From Lanius collurio (taxonomy: Eukaryota > Chordata > Aves > Passeriformes > Laniidae), in assembly GCA_020086605.1 (NCBI GenBank), contig JACBWW010000017.1, positions 17,156,443 to 17,220,442 of the forward strand: 64,000 nucleotides of DNA, read 5' to 3'. The notes beneath the pieces were generated by a model that was given only the letters and a program-made list of their open reading frames with translations, was not told the origin of the DNA and did no database searches. Shown here piece after piece: positions 1 through 13,100 of the stretch; the stretch's first letter is position 1, and each line of letters starts with the position of its first letter. The translations under genes were made by a program, and so were the position numbers.

Positions 1-3000
1 TGATATCATGAAAATTGAGTGAACTAAGCTAAATACTAGGCTTATGGGATCCCTTCATTCCAGTCTGGTTCTGAACTGATGTCCTTTATTCTTTGCTACC
101 CTTTTCCTGCCTCTCTGAAGGTACAGGTATTTCTTGGGTGACTGAAGGCTTAGCAGCACCCAAACACCTTTCTTTTGGAGGAAACAGGGCAACACCTGAG
201 AATTCTTATTCTTCTGTAGCCAAAGGCTAGTGGTGTGCTAAAGATGTCTCCTTTCAGTCTATCCTCAATTTCCATTTCCTTTCAGTTTCCCTCACACCTT
301 TTAAAGAACTAAAGTGTTGAAGTCAATTGAGATTGTGGTTCCCCACCAGGCACCACTGTGCTAATTTCTACTGATTTGTGGGATCATTCTGATTAGTTTG
401 CTATAACATATATGGGGTCACAGTAAGAAGGCACTGGATGCCTTTTGTTTTGATGGACACAAAAATAAAGGGCAAAGCTTGATTATTACCTTCAAATACT
501 GTTTAAATTCAGTAGTCTTAATTTAAAGATCAAGGTGTAAAAGGAGATTTTTATCTTATAACATCTAAATTGTTTAGGGATGGTAAGCCACAAATTATTA
601 TTACATGCAAATAATTGATTTCATGTAATTTCTACTACTTTCCTGTATAATTAAGTCCATGTCTTTTGTGATCTAGAAAGAAGTAATTGTCTGGTTTGCA
701 AAGCTGGCGCTCAGACAGATCAGAATGAAAGGCCTTTGTGGCAGAACAAACATAGTCTTCTGCTGAGTCATTGAATCCCCTCCCTACCCCTAGCCAGTGA
801 CTTTCTCATTTGATAGTCTGAGAAAGTGTTTACAGATAAGGAAAATAACTGGTTCTACAGGCTTTGCCAAGAAAAATATTCCCACAGAACTTCATGGTTA
901 TTACTATTATTAACTCTTCCATTGCTTCACTCAAAGTAATTGTTACAAGAACCTTTAAGATCTTGTGAATGGTCTTTAAGTCTGGTGAATGGTATTCCAG
1001 GTAACTTAATGTTGCTTCACATGTTGCTGTCTTTAAACCCTGAAGCATCAGTTATTATGGATCCCCTGCTGCCTGGGTTCATGTTTCCAGGGTGAGACCA
1101 TCTGGAAATCCCCAAGGTCTTCCTCTTCCTGTTGGCATTTAGTCAATTCTTTTAGCCACTGACTTCTGATTTATTGGTGCAACTTGCCAGATATTCTCCT
1201 TAGCACACAACAGAACTCAAGCCAAGCTCTTTAAGCCAGTACCATGCCTGATAATTTCCTAGAGTGAGGAGAAGCCTTTTATGAATAAACTTTGACATCT
1301 CTTAGATGTTTTGGAGGGACAGTTCTGGAGGCTCCCAAGGAAAAATAGGTTGAGATGTTGCATGGGTTACTCAGGAGCATTGAGTTGCAAGTTATAAAAG
1401 ATGCCCACCAGAGGTATGGGTTGTGTGATGAAGAGCCCGTGGTGGTGAGATGCTTAATGGTAGGTCTTCTGTCTTCATTGGGGGAAGCAAGCCACAAAGA
1501 CTAAATCACACAGTCATTTGCAAGGATCTTGGCAGTCCCATGCTAGTATAGAATAGCCAAAAAGTAGAAAAGCATATTATAAAAGGAAAATGTGAGTCAC
1601 ATCCTATAAATGTTTCCAGTTTGGCTTGCCTAAAAAATAGAGCCAGGAAAATATGTGACACATCTTTGTACTATGAGGTCTAAGATTATGCCTCAAATAA
1701 CAGAGAATAAAACCATGAAGATCTAAAAGCCTGTTATTCTACATGGGGCTTTAGAGAAGCTCCCTCATGTCTGTTAAAAGATAAAGCCCATGTGGTTTTG
1801 TGAAAGCACAAATGCAATCAGATGACAATTAATAATGATAAATCTCTTGAATAAGGAAGATGGTATCTGTAGAGAAACAAGAAGCCTCATTCTCTGTTGG
1901 ATGACAAGGAGCACATTATCCTCTAGTTGCCCCAGGGAAACACAACAGGATAACGTAATTATTGCTCTCTGTTTCATGTTGTGAGTGACCCTGATATATG
2001 TATATTGGAAAGAAGCAAACAGAAACAGTACATTGTTTCTGTTTGTAGCAAACTAAACTATCTGCACAAGCCCTTCCAATTTCTTTCCTAATCAGGCTTC
2101 CTTTAGGAATACTGCCAAAATCTAGGGTTATCCAGGCACACAAAGAGTTAAACCCCGCAATTTCTGTAGAACACCTTCCCTGATTTATTAAAACAATTTG
2201 TTTTCATCACTGATCACCAACAGAATATTCAAAGTCCCCCTACTAGAGAGAAAAAGGAGACTAAAAAAAGTATGGAATAGTGTTAATTTAACCGTTCAGC
2301 AACATCTCAACTTTCTTGTCAATATCTTTCCTTTCCCCATGCTACTCCATACACTGTGCAATAAAAAGTGCAAATTTCACAGGCAGCATTCTTTGTCATA
2401 ACCTGCTATGTGAGATGGTGTGTTTGAGGCAGTGGAACATACGGCCCTTGTGATGTGGTTCAGAGGGTTTATCTTTTCACTATTTCTGCTGCTAAGTTTG
2501 GGCACTTATCAGCCTCATTTTTGGAATCACTTGGGTGTACTCTCAGGCAGAGCTGGTGAGCTGGGCTGACTGGAAGATCCCAGCCCACTCCAAGCATTAG
2601 ATCTGTGGAAAGACGTACTCCTCTTACCTTAGTTACCACTGACCTTTTTTCTGCCTTTGTTTTCAGTCCGTAAAATGAGAATTATACCCCTTTTCCAGAG
2701 CGAGCATGTGCTCCTCTAGACAATCAATAAAAGGATAAGAAGAGAGAAATCAATATCAGCCTAAAGCATTTGGTTACATGAGATGTCTCTGTAAAGGAAG
2801 GAAAGCTAAGATCTCTCCTCAAAGAATGAGATCTGCATGTACTGAGCTTGTGACTTGGCCAAAGATCTCCTGATTATCTCCTGAGCTCTAAGGGAAGACC
2901 TGAGTTTTCAGCTGACCCTGGCTGGCAGGGACAGAGCCTGCACATACCTCTGCCATCCCTGATGTAATAGCACAAATAGGACTTTGGTGATAAATGGAGC

Positions 3001-4524
3001 TTCTGCGTATTTCCATTCAGTTATGGCGTGACCCTCTCACCTCAATTTGTGATCCCTCTGAGGCTTATGATACAAAAGCTAAGAACAACATAAAGAGTTG
3101 GGTTTTTTTCTTGCTTTAAAGAGTCAGCAATGTCTGTTGGGAGATGTAGCTGTGACTTTATTAACAGGAAATCATTTCTGCTTGAAAGCTCTTTGCTTGT
3201 GTACATAGCTCCATTGTCTCAGTAAAGAAAAATATCTCACATTCTAAACCATCAGAGAAGGATCAAGAGGTCTTCTGAAATTCAGGTCTGCTCACTGAGG
3301 CTTTCTAAGGAGTTCACATGAATTTACAAACAGCGAAGTGTTGCACATAGTTAAATAAGTGGGTTGAGTCAGAAGGTTCTTCCTGAGCTTTATTCACACA
3401 ATATAGGTAAAACTGCAACAGTTGGGACAGTGGAGAAGGTGGGGTAGAGGAAGGGAGGAAGATTGCCTGCTTTTTTTCTACTGCCCTAAATTCTGCTTGA
3501 CTTCAAGCTGTGACCAGCTTTTTCTCCTCCCTTTTTTATACTATCTTTTGTTAACATGCAGGAGAAATTCAAGTTTATACGCTGTGAGAGACGAGCATTG
3601 TGTACTGGATTAATACCATTGTGGTCCCTTGTTTGCATTATTTTGGGACTTATGAGCTCATGGGCCATGATTCCACTCCAAAAAGCACTGCAAAGAGAGA
3701 ATAAAGCAACAATCTAATGTCACAAAAAATATTATGATTTATACACTAAATAAAGAAAACCCATTGAATATAGACAGGCAAGAAGAATAGGGCAGTCACA
3801 GTGAGAAGACTAGTGTTGTTGGCTCTAGGGCAGGAGAAATGTCTCCTAAACCTTTGGCAACCATTTGGCTGTTTCATTGATAATTCCTGAAACAGCTCAT
3901 CCTCTACATTGTCCTCAATTTGCTCAGCTTTTCCCTCAAGGACTTCTCCATTCTTTTTACACAAACCATCATTTCTATTAAATGAATATTAATCATTTTA
4001 CATAAGAAAAATAATCATAAGCAAGTATAGTTTAGAAGAAGAATAGCTGAAAAAATTAATCTTCCCTTATATACCAGAAAAATGCATTAATAGTTAATTT
4101 CAACAAATAATCTAGTTTGCATCTAATAGAAACAGATTGCAATCTACATGCTTTTCTTCTTGATAAGATGATCTATAATTTACCTGATAAATCACCCAGA
4201 GGTATCTGCCTTCTCTTATTCTATTTGTGGTGTATTGAATTACTCATTTCCTGTGTGGAATTGAATACACTAAATGCCTGTCACTAACAGGTTTACTGTT
4301 GTGCTCTCCCCTAATGAAATTACAGTTTACATTTTAAAAATTTGATCCAGTATAATTTTCACAGCATTTTTATGCCATTTTATCAACAAAAAAAATTGCC
4401 CCATTTAGTTCTAGTTCATGTTCTGTCCTGCAAACTGACACTATGGCTTACTCTATGTTCGGTTTCTAAGTGCACATTTTCAGCATTGTTCAGCATGCAC
4501 AGCTGCTGCAAATTCTTTTGGGGA

Positions 4525-4563
4525 TGTTCAGAATTGCTGAAAAAGCCTCCACAATTCTGAACA
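4525..4563. repeat. Perfect 12-bp inverted repeat
   Basis: Arms at 4525-4536 (TGTTCAGAATTG) and 4552-4563 (its exact reverse complement) flank a 15-base spacer. A transcript from either strand could fold into a short hairpin. It is too short for a typical microRNA precursor and has no recognised family. Confidence 0.7.
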
Positions 4564-5435
4564 AGCAATATAAGGTGTAAAATTTAGGTTTGGATATTCT
4601 GTTGCATAGGCCAGGAGTAGGTGCCCTTTTGTGAGTGATATCTAAATTCTCATACTGCCAGAAGTAGTTCACTGCACTGGTTTATGTAATTAATGTTGGT
4701 ACCTGCTGTAGGTGGCACCAGGCACCTGCACTGATAACAGCAGTTATGGCCTGTTATGGGGAAAGGACCCAGCACAGCTGAATCCTGCAAGTTCCTCCAA
4801 CAAAAAAAATCTTCGAAGAATTTGTCCTTGACTGTGGCATGTGAATGTTGTTGTATTTTCTCATGTCTTTGGAAAAGCAACAGTGGCTTGCAGAGATTTC
4901 ATGCTCCATAAGGATCAGTTTCTAGGGGTGTATCTCAGGGTGTCCAGCCTGAACTCGGAACCTGGTGCTGCAGAGGGTATAGCTGAGAAGTAAATTGTCT
5001 AAATGTAACAACTCTTCTGGCAGAAATTTCTTTGGACTTTCAGTTCACACAACTTTTGCTAAATATATTACCCATTAGTAGCTGACATTACATTACACTG
5101 TAATGGATAACTTATGATTAATTTTAGGTATTAAAATAAGTGAATAAATTGTTGCTAATAATATCTTTTCTTGATCTTATTAAAGTCTGTGAAAATAAGA
5201 ACATCTGTGACAAGATCAGATTATATGATCATAAGTCACAATTCCCAGACTGTTTCTAAATGTATTTTGGGGCTCAAATATAAAAATATCCATCAGCTTG
5301 AAATCTCACTAAATTTAGAAAGCATTTGCAGTGTTGAAATAACATCTCTTTAGCGTCTTTGAAAAGAATACAACTGTTGAGCTAAGGGATCATCTATGAA
5401 TGCCTCTCCGAAATGTCACTTAATTAATCGCAGGG

Positions 5436-5580
5436 TAACAGAATGGGTGAGGTTGGAAAGGACCACAGTGGGTCATTTGCTCCAACCTCCCTGCTCAGGC
5501 AGGGTCATCCTAGAGAACATTGCATAGGATTGCATCCAAACAGTGCTTGAATATCTCCTGTGAAGGATTTCTTCTTCCAA
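5436..5580 (-). repeat. CR1 LINE 3'-end fragment
   Basis: The + strand reads ACAGAATGG...GAGGTTGGAAAGGACC, then a TCCAACC block, then CTGCTCAGGCAGGGTCA. This matches in order the reverse complement of the conserved CR1 tail, the main LINE family of birds. The element therefore runs on the minus strand. It is a short truncated copy with no coding capacity. Boundaries are approximate. Confidence 0.8.
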
Positions 5581-8500
5581 TGCAAAATAAATAGAAAGGG
5601 CTTGCATGCTCAGATTGGACAGATAGGAAGAAAGGCAGACATTCAAACAAGAAATTTCTGTCTAATCTGAAAAATTGAGGTGAAACTTATTTTCAGATAC
5701 AGTAATTACATATCTTTGTCGTGACTAAGTGGTTAAAAGCTGATGGGATATTCATATTACTGAATGGCGCTTCACAAAACTGGGTGAACTCTGCTGGCAT
5801 GAATTGTCTTAGCTCGACTGAAGTCAATGACTTCTTCAGCTGAAAATCTGTCCTCTGGTGTATACAAAAAAGAGATGAGGAGACCTTTCTCATTCACATC
5901 ACAAGAGGGATCTGCAAAGGCTTAAGCAGCTGTGGTGCCAAATATGAGCACTAATTCAGTATCACTAAGTATTGGAATTAGGCAAGACTGCATGCCAGAC
6001 TTTGGTCTCCCAGACAAGCATCAAGGAAATGGATAGGACATAGATCACAGTTTTTCAGGCTTGGCACAGAGCATGTCTGGACCATTATATTTGGTATCAG
6101 TCCAAAAAACCTCAAGGATACAAATTTCATCTGACTGCATTTGTGAAATCCAGCTAAAGCAGGATACTAGAGCTTTACAGTCCTAAATGTCACTGCCTGC
6201 CATTGCCAGGCCATCAAACCAATCAAAAAACTTTTCTTCATAACAGCTAGTCTAAGGACTCTAAAGGACCTTGTGCTTTCAAAGGTCTCCTGAAATGTTG
6301 CAGGCTCTGTGGACGCAGCCTGCAGTCACACAAAATCACAGTGTTGGTGCAGTGATTGCCAAGCATAGGAACAGATCAGCTTCAGAAAGTTTACCAACCT
6401 TCAGTATCAGCCATGAGACAAAGCAGAAGAATACAATTCTACACTCCAGCCCTGTCCTTCTGGGCCTTACTGCTTGAAGCCATAATCCAGACAAGGCATG
6501 AGCTAATTATTAGCCACAGTAAGTCCAGCCACCCCCAGGCACTGGAAATAAGACCCATGAAGAAAGAAGAATTAGTCTTAACTGAATTAATCTTTGCTTA
6601 TACCCATCTTTAGTTTAGATGAGAGAGAAGTCTAGGGGGATGCTTCTAGGTGAAACCAAAAAAGAGTTAGAACTATCAAGCAGAACTAGACTATTTCTAT
6701 AACTTTGCAGCCTTCTAGTAGCTGTATAGGGTGCTCATGTGTAAAAGAAGGGAAAGACAGCAAAATTGCTTTGTTGTCTTTTGAAATGTCAGTGGTTTAG
6801 TTGACTCTGATAGATTCAGTAGGTTACCCTTTCATTGCACCCACACCTGTCTAAATGAACCTTACCCCTGGCTGTACTTCAAAGTCAGGAAGCATCAAAG
6901 ATTTATCTTCATCTTTATTCCATATCTAGAGGGTATAACTCTTAACAGAGAAACATGTTCCTGGTCTCTGCTGTAATGATTTTTATTTGCCATAGGGAAC
7001 CTTCAGTTCTTTCTTTTCTGAATGGTCCTTGAGCCTTTTACTTTCATTAATGCTTCCCACCAAAAGCAATTAGGGATGACAGTGTGTGCCCTAGTTCTGA
7101 TAATTTGTGTTCTCTGGCAAGCTGTTTATGAGAACAAGATTGCCATCTGATTTATGATGACCTTATGATTTTTATTTCAAATAAGAAAGCGAAGACTAAA
7201 ACAAGACAGTCAGCCATGTAGTTGGTCCATCTGCTGACATACAAATTGTTCTATAAGGTACATTTCTCACTGTCCTAATCAAGTTTAGCTTTTAATATAT
7301 AAGAGTCTGTTCTACAATTAACAGACTTCTCAGCCTCAGATTTTGCCTAGATTTTAGCTACATTTGTTTCTGGCTGTGTTAGCCAGTGATGAATATCTTT
7401 CTATTAAAAATCATATGGAGGCTGGATTGCTACTCTTTGGCCTTCTGTTCAGAAATGGTGCTGATTTTTAAAGCAATGTGTTGTGTCCTGGCAGTGAGAT
7501 AGTGTTTCTCTTAGTTCCCTCCTGTTAAGCAGCTGGTTCTTCATTTACTTGTGGGTGTTCCCTTCATCTACACAGTTTCACTATTGTGTAACTTCTGGTG
7601 TCTGCAATCAGATGTAACATTGATCAGTACTGAAAAGCACCGAGATAGATGGAATTTTCAACAAGGATTGCTCTTTATGTGGCTTGATGCACTTGATGTC
7701 TGGTCAGCTTCCAATCTAGCTGTTATTTATAATGTAGTGTCCTGGAAGCATCTGACTCTACCCCGGCTGAGCAGGCCAGGCATTGTGAAACCTCATCTTT
7801 ATTAACTATAAATCACACTTTGAGTTATTTATGGCCCTTTAGATGATATTGCTGGCTATACTATACTAGGTTGGAATTAGTTTTCTGATAAGGAGGATTT
7901 GGCCTGCTTCTCTCTCTATCAGGTCCTTTTCATATGCTGTACACACAGAGCCTACCCACTTACGTATTTTTTTATCATTAGAGCTGTGTTCATAGCTGTA
8001 CAGTTAGCAGTGGATTTCACCACTGCAAAGGTCCAGACATTTAATATTTAAAAAAAGAATGATCCTGCAGCACCGAGAGCCTTCTTGTCACATGGCTTTG
8101 TGGCAATTCCTTGACTATGTTGCCATGGTCTGACTGGCATGTCTGCAATCCTACCTTTGAAAAAGGGGAAGGGGAGTTTCTTAGTGTCTGACACATGTAT
8201 CAATCCAGACTCAATATTGCAGGGCTGGATGGTCAGACTATGATCTATGGCATTTATATGTTTAATGTTATCTTTAGTAGACATTGTCAAAAAATGCTGA
8301 CAGAAAACAGCCCCAATAAGATTTTTTCAGGGGAATGGAATAAATCACACAGAAGGGTGAACATAGGGAAAAATATAGGGAAACTGTACTCTTAGGGCCC
8401 AGGCACCCTCCTGTCTGACATTTTCCTACTTCCTAGACTATTTGTGAGAATGTGATTTATTGTTCACATTTCCCCTGCTGTTCTCGCCTTCTGCAGTGGC

Positions 8501-9220
8501 ACTGGAATGAATGCTAACACTTTTCCAACTTTCTGACTTCATTAAATGCCCACAAAACTGGACTACACTCTATTAATTCCTGGCTTTTTCACTTTGTAAT
8601 AGGTTTCTTCTGTTCATTTCTAACTGTAGCAAAAGCTGAAATCTAATGTTATTAGGATTTTGGGTTTAAGCAAACTGCATTACAGGGTGGGGTTTTCTGG
8701 CTTTGGTTGGTAGAGCAGGATGACTTTCAGCCTTAGTCACTCTGCTTTAACCACAACAGTCTCGCAAGCCCCGGGTTACTGATGCAATCCTGATGCTTGG
8801 ATGCTGATTTCTCACAAGAATGATCTTTTGTAATACCGTAGCTCAAGTAAGGTACAGTTTTATATGTCTGGAAATGTATCAGCATGTCAAGGTTAAGTCA
8901 CTGGATGTGCCAGACAGGCGTATTTTACACATGCAGATGAAATTCTGAAACTCTGCCTGTGTTGCTTAGGCACAGCTGTAGCTTCATTTTATATTGAATG
9001 CTCATAAATGGATTTGCTGCAGAAGACAAAGGCTGCTTGCAGTTACTTCTCTGCTCTGTGCAGTTTCCTCAGACCCCAAAGCAAGAGTATAAACTATATT
9101 TTATTTAAATGTCTGAGTTAAGTAAGTGGCCAGGAGACCTTGTAGAGACTGGGGAAGGAAATAAATGAATCGATGAGCACATTTACTAGTTCAGTCCAAC
9201 CTCTGGAAATCAAACTATTT

Positions 9221-9238
9221 AAAAAAAAAAAAAAAAAA
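9221..9238 (+). repeat. A18 homopolymer
   Basis: Eighteen consecutive A residues in a cubilin intron. No retrocopy or SINE body is recognisable directly upstream. Confidence 0.95.
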
Positions 9239-9585
9239 GCTTGTCAGATAATCTGGGTTTTTTGCATGTTTGTAATTCAGTGTGATAAATAACTGCTTTT
9301 CCCCGAAGGTAATTTCTTTCAATGTGACTGACTTTATAGGGTTCAAATTTTCACAGTAAATAAGTCAAGGACTTAGCTCTGTCTGTGGGAACTAAATGAA
9401 AAGCAGCCTGCATTTCAGAGGGGCCATAAGTTCCCACCAAGCAAAACTTTCCAGAAGTAAGTCCCTTTTAGCTAGATTCATGAATACGGTGTCAGGCTGC
9501 CAAATTTAATCCCCCTAGGATGTGGCTTTATTGCCAAAATAAGCAACTTGATTTTATATCACATTTTCAAAGCCAGCAGCTCAGT

Positions 9586-9597
9586 GCCCCCTACTGA
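9586..9597 (-). promoter_or_regulatory. CTCF-like motif (11 of 12)
   Basis: On the minus strand the site reads TCAGTAGGGGGCACTG. Against the CTCF core CCASYAGRKGGC only the first base differs, and the favourable AC follows. It lies about 360 bases upstream of the first cubilin exon in the window. Binding is inferred from the motif alone. Confidence 0.45.
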
Positions 9598-9953
9598 CTA
9601 AATATTCTAAGCTGCCAGCAAGTATCCCGTTCAAAGACCTTCAGACCAATGCTTTTCTGTTTCATTGCTGCCCTCTGTCTTCTCTCAAAAACTTCTATTG
9701 CTACATTTTCAAAGTAAATACTGTTTTTATATTCAACAGAAGACAGGAGACATTCTTAAATCACTCTATGAAATCTAATTGTGATTCATGTCTCTCCTTG
9801 TGTTGAAAGTCTTTTCATCGCACAGATAGTCCTTGCAAGACAGGACAGAAAAATACTGTAGCACAGATAAAAAGCTGCTTACTTAACATTAAAGAGTTGA
9901 AGATTAAGTAAACGCCAGGAATTGCTGTTAAAAAGCTTCTGCTTCTTCAACAG

Positions 9954-10159
9954 GACCTCAGAATGGCTGTGGTGGTTACTTGTCAGCTTCAGCTTCTACC
10001 TTTGGCCCTCCAATCTCCAATGTGACCAGAAGATATGAGAAAAATCTGGACTGTGTATGGATCATAACTGCACCTGTAAACAAACTGATCAACTTCACCT
10101 TCACTTCATTTGAGCTTGAAGCACACTCTGCTCACATTTGCCGATATGATTATGTCAAA
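9954..10159 (+). CDS. CUBN: CUBN exon: first half of fourth-from-last CUB domain
   Basis: The acceptor is TTCTTCAACAG and the donor GTAAGG starts at 10160. It enters with two bases of a split codon and leaves in phase 0. It encodes [11 protein letters not shown]... through LDCVW and ends HICRYDYVK, giving cysteines 1-3 of the CUB fold. Sequons NVT and NFT are present. The FELE glutamate and RYDY aspartate of a calcium-binding CUB site are kept. Confidence 0.93.
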
Positions 10160-13100
10160 GTAAGGGAGCTGTATATTTTAACAAGAAAATATCAGTGAGA
10201 TACAATCCATTATCTTCTCCATGAGGCTAACTCAACTAATAGAAACTGATCTTAAGAAGAAATTAAATTGCTTAATATAATTAAGTTTTTTCATTGGGTT
10301 AGATTACAACTCATCCTGTTTTTAGAAACCAGTAAGAGTTGTAACCTTTCACACACTTCTGGTCTCAGACTGCTCATTTAATGAGTATTTATTTCAGAGA
10401 ACACAAATACATGTAAAGCAAAATTTCAGAGCAGACTTGCAGATTCATTATCATACACAATTGCTTGAAAGGACTTGAATTAATAAAATTTTTCATATCT
10501 TTTTTTTTTTCATCAAAACTCTTGGTGATCAGTGCTCACCTGTAGAAGCTATTTTCTTGGAGATGAGCATACAAAACATCAAATAGCAGAATCCTGCTAA
10601 ACAAACTCCATCAAGGAATGTTACAGATCCTGTTAAACATTTGAGATATTCAATGAAATAATGAACTCATTCTACTTTTTGAGGAATAAAATCCATCTTC
10701 TCACTGAAAAGCACTTTGAGTTTATTTATAATAAAGAAATGAGAATGCCAAATTAAAATTTAATAATTTTTTGATAGATTTGTTGAGACAAGACCAGATT
10801 ATTCCATAATGAGATTTACCCTGTCCAACAGAATTAGTTAATATGGCATTGAATAATTATGGTAATCAAGAACATCCTATTGAAGCACAAGGGCACATAA
10901 TGGGCTTTCAAGTAAACGAAATTGTAATGTAAGGAGGGGTCAGAGAATTTTATTTCTCTTCATTTGTTTCTTGTGCCTAAACTATTAGTGGCTTATATAT
11001 TTTGCTTCTTTCAGCTTTATGATGGAGATAATGAAAATGCCAATTTAGTTGGCACATTCTGTGGATCTGCAGTGCCAGCTCCTTTTCTTTCTACCCGCAA
11101 TTCCTTGACGGTGAAGTTTCGCACAGACAATTATGTAGAAAGGGCGGGTTTCAATGCCACCTACACCACAGTGGATCGTAAGTACACATGGATATATGTA
11201 TGCATATAAATTGCTGACATCATTAGCATGTATTTTGCTTTTTGTTTTCCTTCCAGTGACTCAAAGGTAAATACAAAAGTATACCATCCAAACTCAACTC
11301 CATTTGAGTTTTTCTCAAGAAATAGTTTTCCCCAGTTTTCCTTCTATGATGCATTTGCTAATGTTTTACACAGGCCTGTGTGGAGGAATCTATAATGCAA
11401 CTTCTACATCTTTAACTGCAACGTCTCCTAATTTTCCAAATGAATATCCACCATTTACTCTCTGCACTTGGGTCATTGACGCCCCTCCACAACAGCAAGT
11501 CAGGGTGGTGATAGAGGCCTTCCACCTCCATTCCAGCCAGGACTGCTCTCAGAACCACCTAGAACTCCAGGATTCACCAACCGTAAGAAATTTACAGGGG
11601 ATACTGTTCCCCATTGCCATGCAGCTCCCTTTACTCTTTGGAAAGAGAGAAGAAATCTACTATTTGGTAATATATTCATTGATGATTCTTTGTGAAGGGC
11701 ACATCCAAAGCATTACTCACCATGCCCCAATTAAGGTGGGATAACTGTACACAGACCTCAAAGAAGCATTCTCTGCACACATGGAGTTAGAACTGGGCAA
11801 ACATTACACAGTTTTTCACAGTTGCACCAAGTAACAGTGCTGCCAAACTTAACACCCAGAAAATACTGTCCCACAGCAAGTTTTGTGCTTCCTCTTGTCC
11901 AAGAACCATAATAAATATGAATATTCATGTCAGGAAGAGTGTTTTTAAAAACACCACAAAAAAACCCCCCAGCTATTTATGTCCCTCATATTACACTATT
12001 CTAAAACTTCTTTCATCATTTCTCATTTTGGCATGAGAATACCTGTTATAGTTGTTTCTAATACTAATTCAACATGAAATGTTGACACATTATTAAGTGA
12101 TTTCCCTGAGATCTTTAGAATGCAATTTCATAACTGGTATATAAAGTGTTGAGAGATTTATTTACCTTAAGTAAATATAAAACTGAATTAAAGCAGTTAG
12201 TAACTTGTGATGTATTAAATTTCAGCAGAGCCAAGGGTCAATCCATAGATTCTGTGGCACGGAAACTTTTCCAGTCCCTGAATTTTATTCTTACGGTCGC
12301 ACTGCCATTGTGACTTTCAAGTCAGATGAATATATGATTAACAACGGAGTCCGATTTTCCTATCAAGCTACAGGTAAGCCTGAAGAAATGTCCCAAAAAA
12401 AATCTATCTACTGTTCTCTTTGTTAATTTCATACATTGAAAAGCAATACAGAGATCTGAAATCCTTACACATTTCTCGTTTTCTGTCTCAAGGGTGCAGC
12501 AGAGAGTACAATCAGACATTTGGTTATCTGAAGAGCCCTGGCTGGCCTGGTCCTCACCCCAATAATATGGATTGTTCTATCATTCTTCGAGCTCCCTCAA
12601 ATCACACAATATCTCTCTTTTTCCATGATTTCAGTTTGGAAGACAGCATCCAGTGTTCACATGATTTCCTAGAGGTATCTTGCAAGTATACATATTTTGT
12701 CAGCCTGTATAAAAATCTGCTGAATTCAAAGGATATTAATAAGTTTGGATCAAGTTCGGATCGAGTCTGAGTTGAACTGACTGAATTAGGGACTAATTTA
12801 TTGCTACAATTTTATGGTGAAATGTACTTAGATGTTATAGTAAGAGGTTAAACAATACACCCGAGTAAGTACAGACACAGTGAATAAATAATTTCATTAT
12901 CAGCTAGCTCATCTTTACCTAGCTCTTGTTGAGGATACCCAGTTAACAGAGTCATCTGGAATAGTTCGTGTTTGATGTTAACATCCATGCATGAACAGAA
13001 AGCCATAAATCTGAGTGGGTTTGTTACAGCAGTAGATTCCACCTGCTTGATTTTTTTGTTAAGAAAGATTTTTTTCAAAAAAAGCAATTAAAAAAACCCC

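Larger units (their letters stand above)
1..9953 (+). other. CUBN: CUBN intron (upstream part), no exon recognised
   Basis: This stretch precedes the first cubilin exon seen, whose acceptor AG is at 9952-9953. I looked for CUB hallmarks (Cys-Gly-Gly starts, Cys-x-Trp, Tyr-Asp-Gly, Phe-Cys-Gly) next to splice sites and found none, so I read it as one long intron or its 3' part. The next exon begins with two bases of a split codon, so the missing upstream exon must end in phase 1. The stretch holds a CR1 fragment near 5.5 kb, a 12-bp inverted repeat at 4525-4563, an A18 run at 9221-9238 and a CTCF-like site at 9586. Short open frames here have no coding signature. Confidence 0.7.

Noticed and set aside
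6271..6613. Overlapping plus-strand frames of 68 and 85 codons as possible upstream CUBN exons
   Set aside because: No CUB cysteines or motifs and no matching phase.
7551..7805. 84-codon plus-strand frame as a possible CUBN exon
   Set aside because: Lacks the CUB pattern and does not fit the phase needed before 9954.
9190..9215. TCCAACCTCTGG string before the A18 run as a CR1 tail
   Set aside because: The remaining CR1 landmarks are missing, so chance similarity is as likely.
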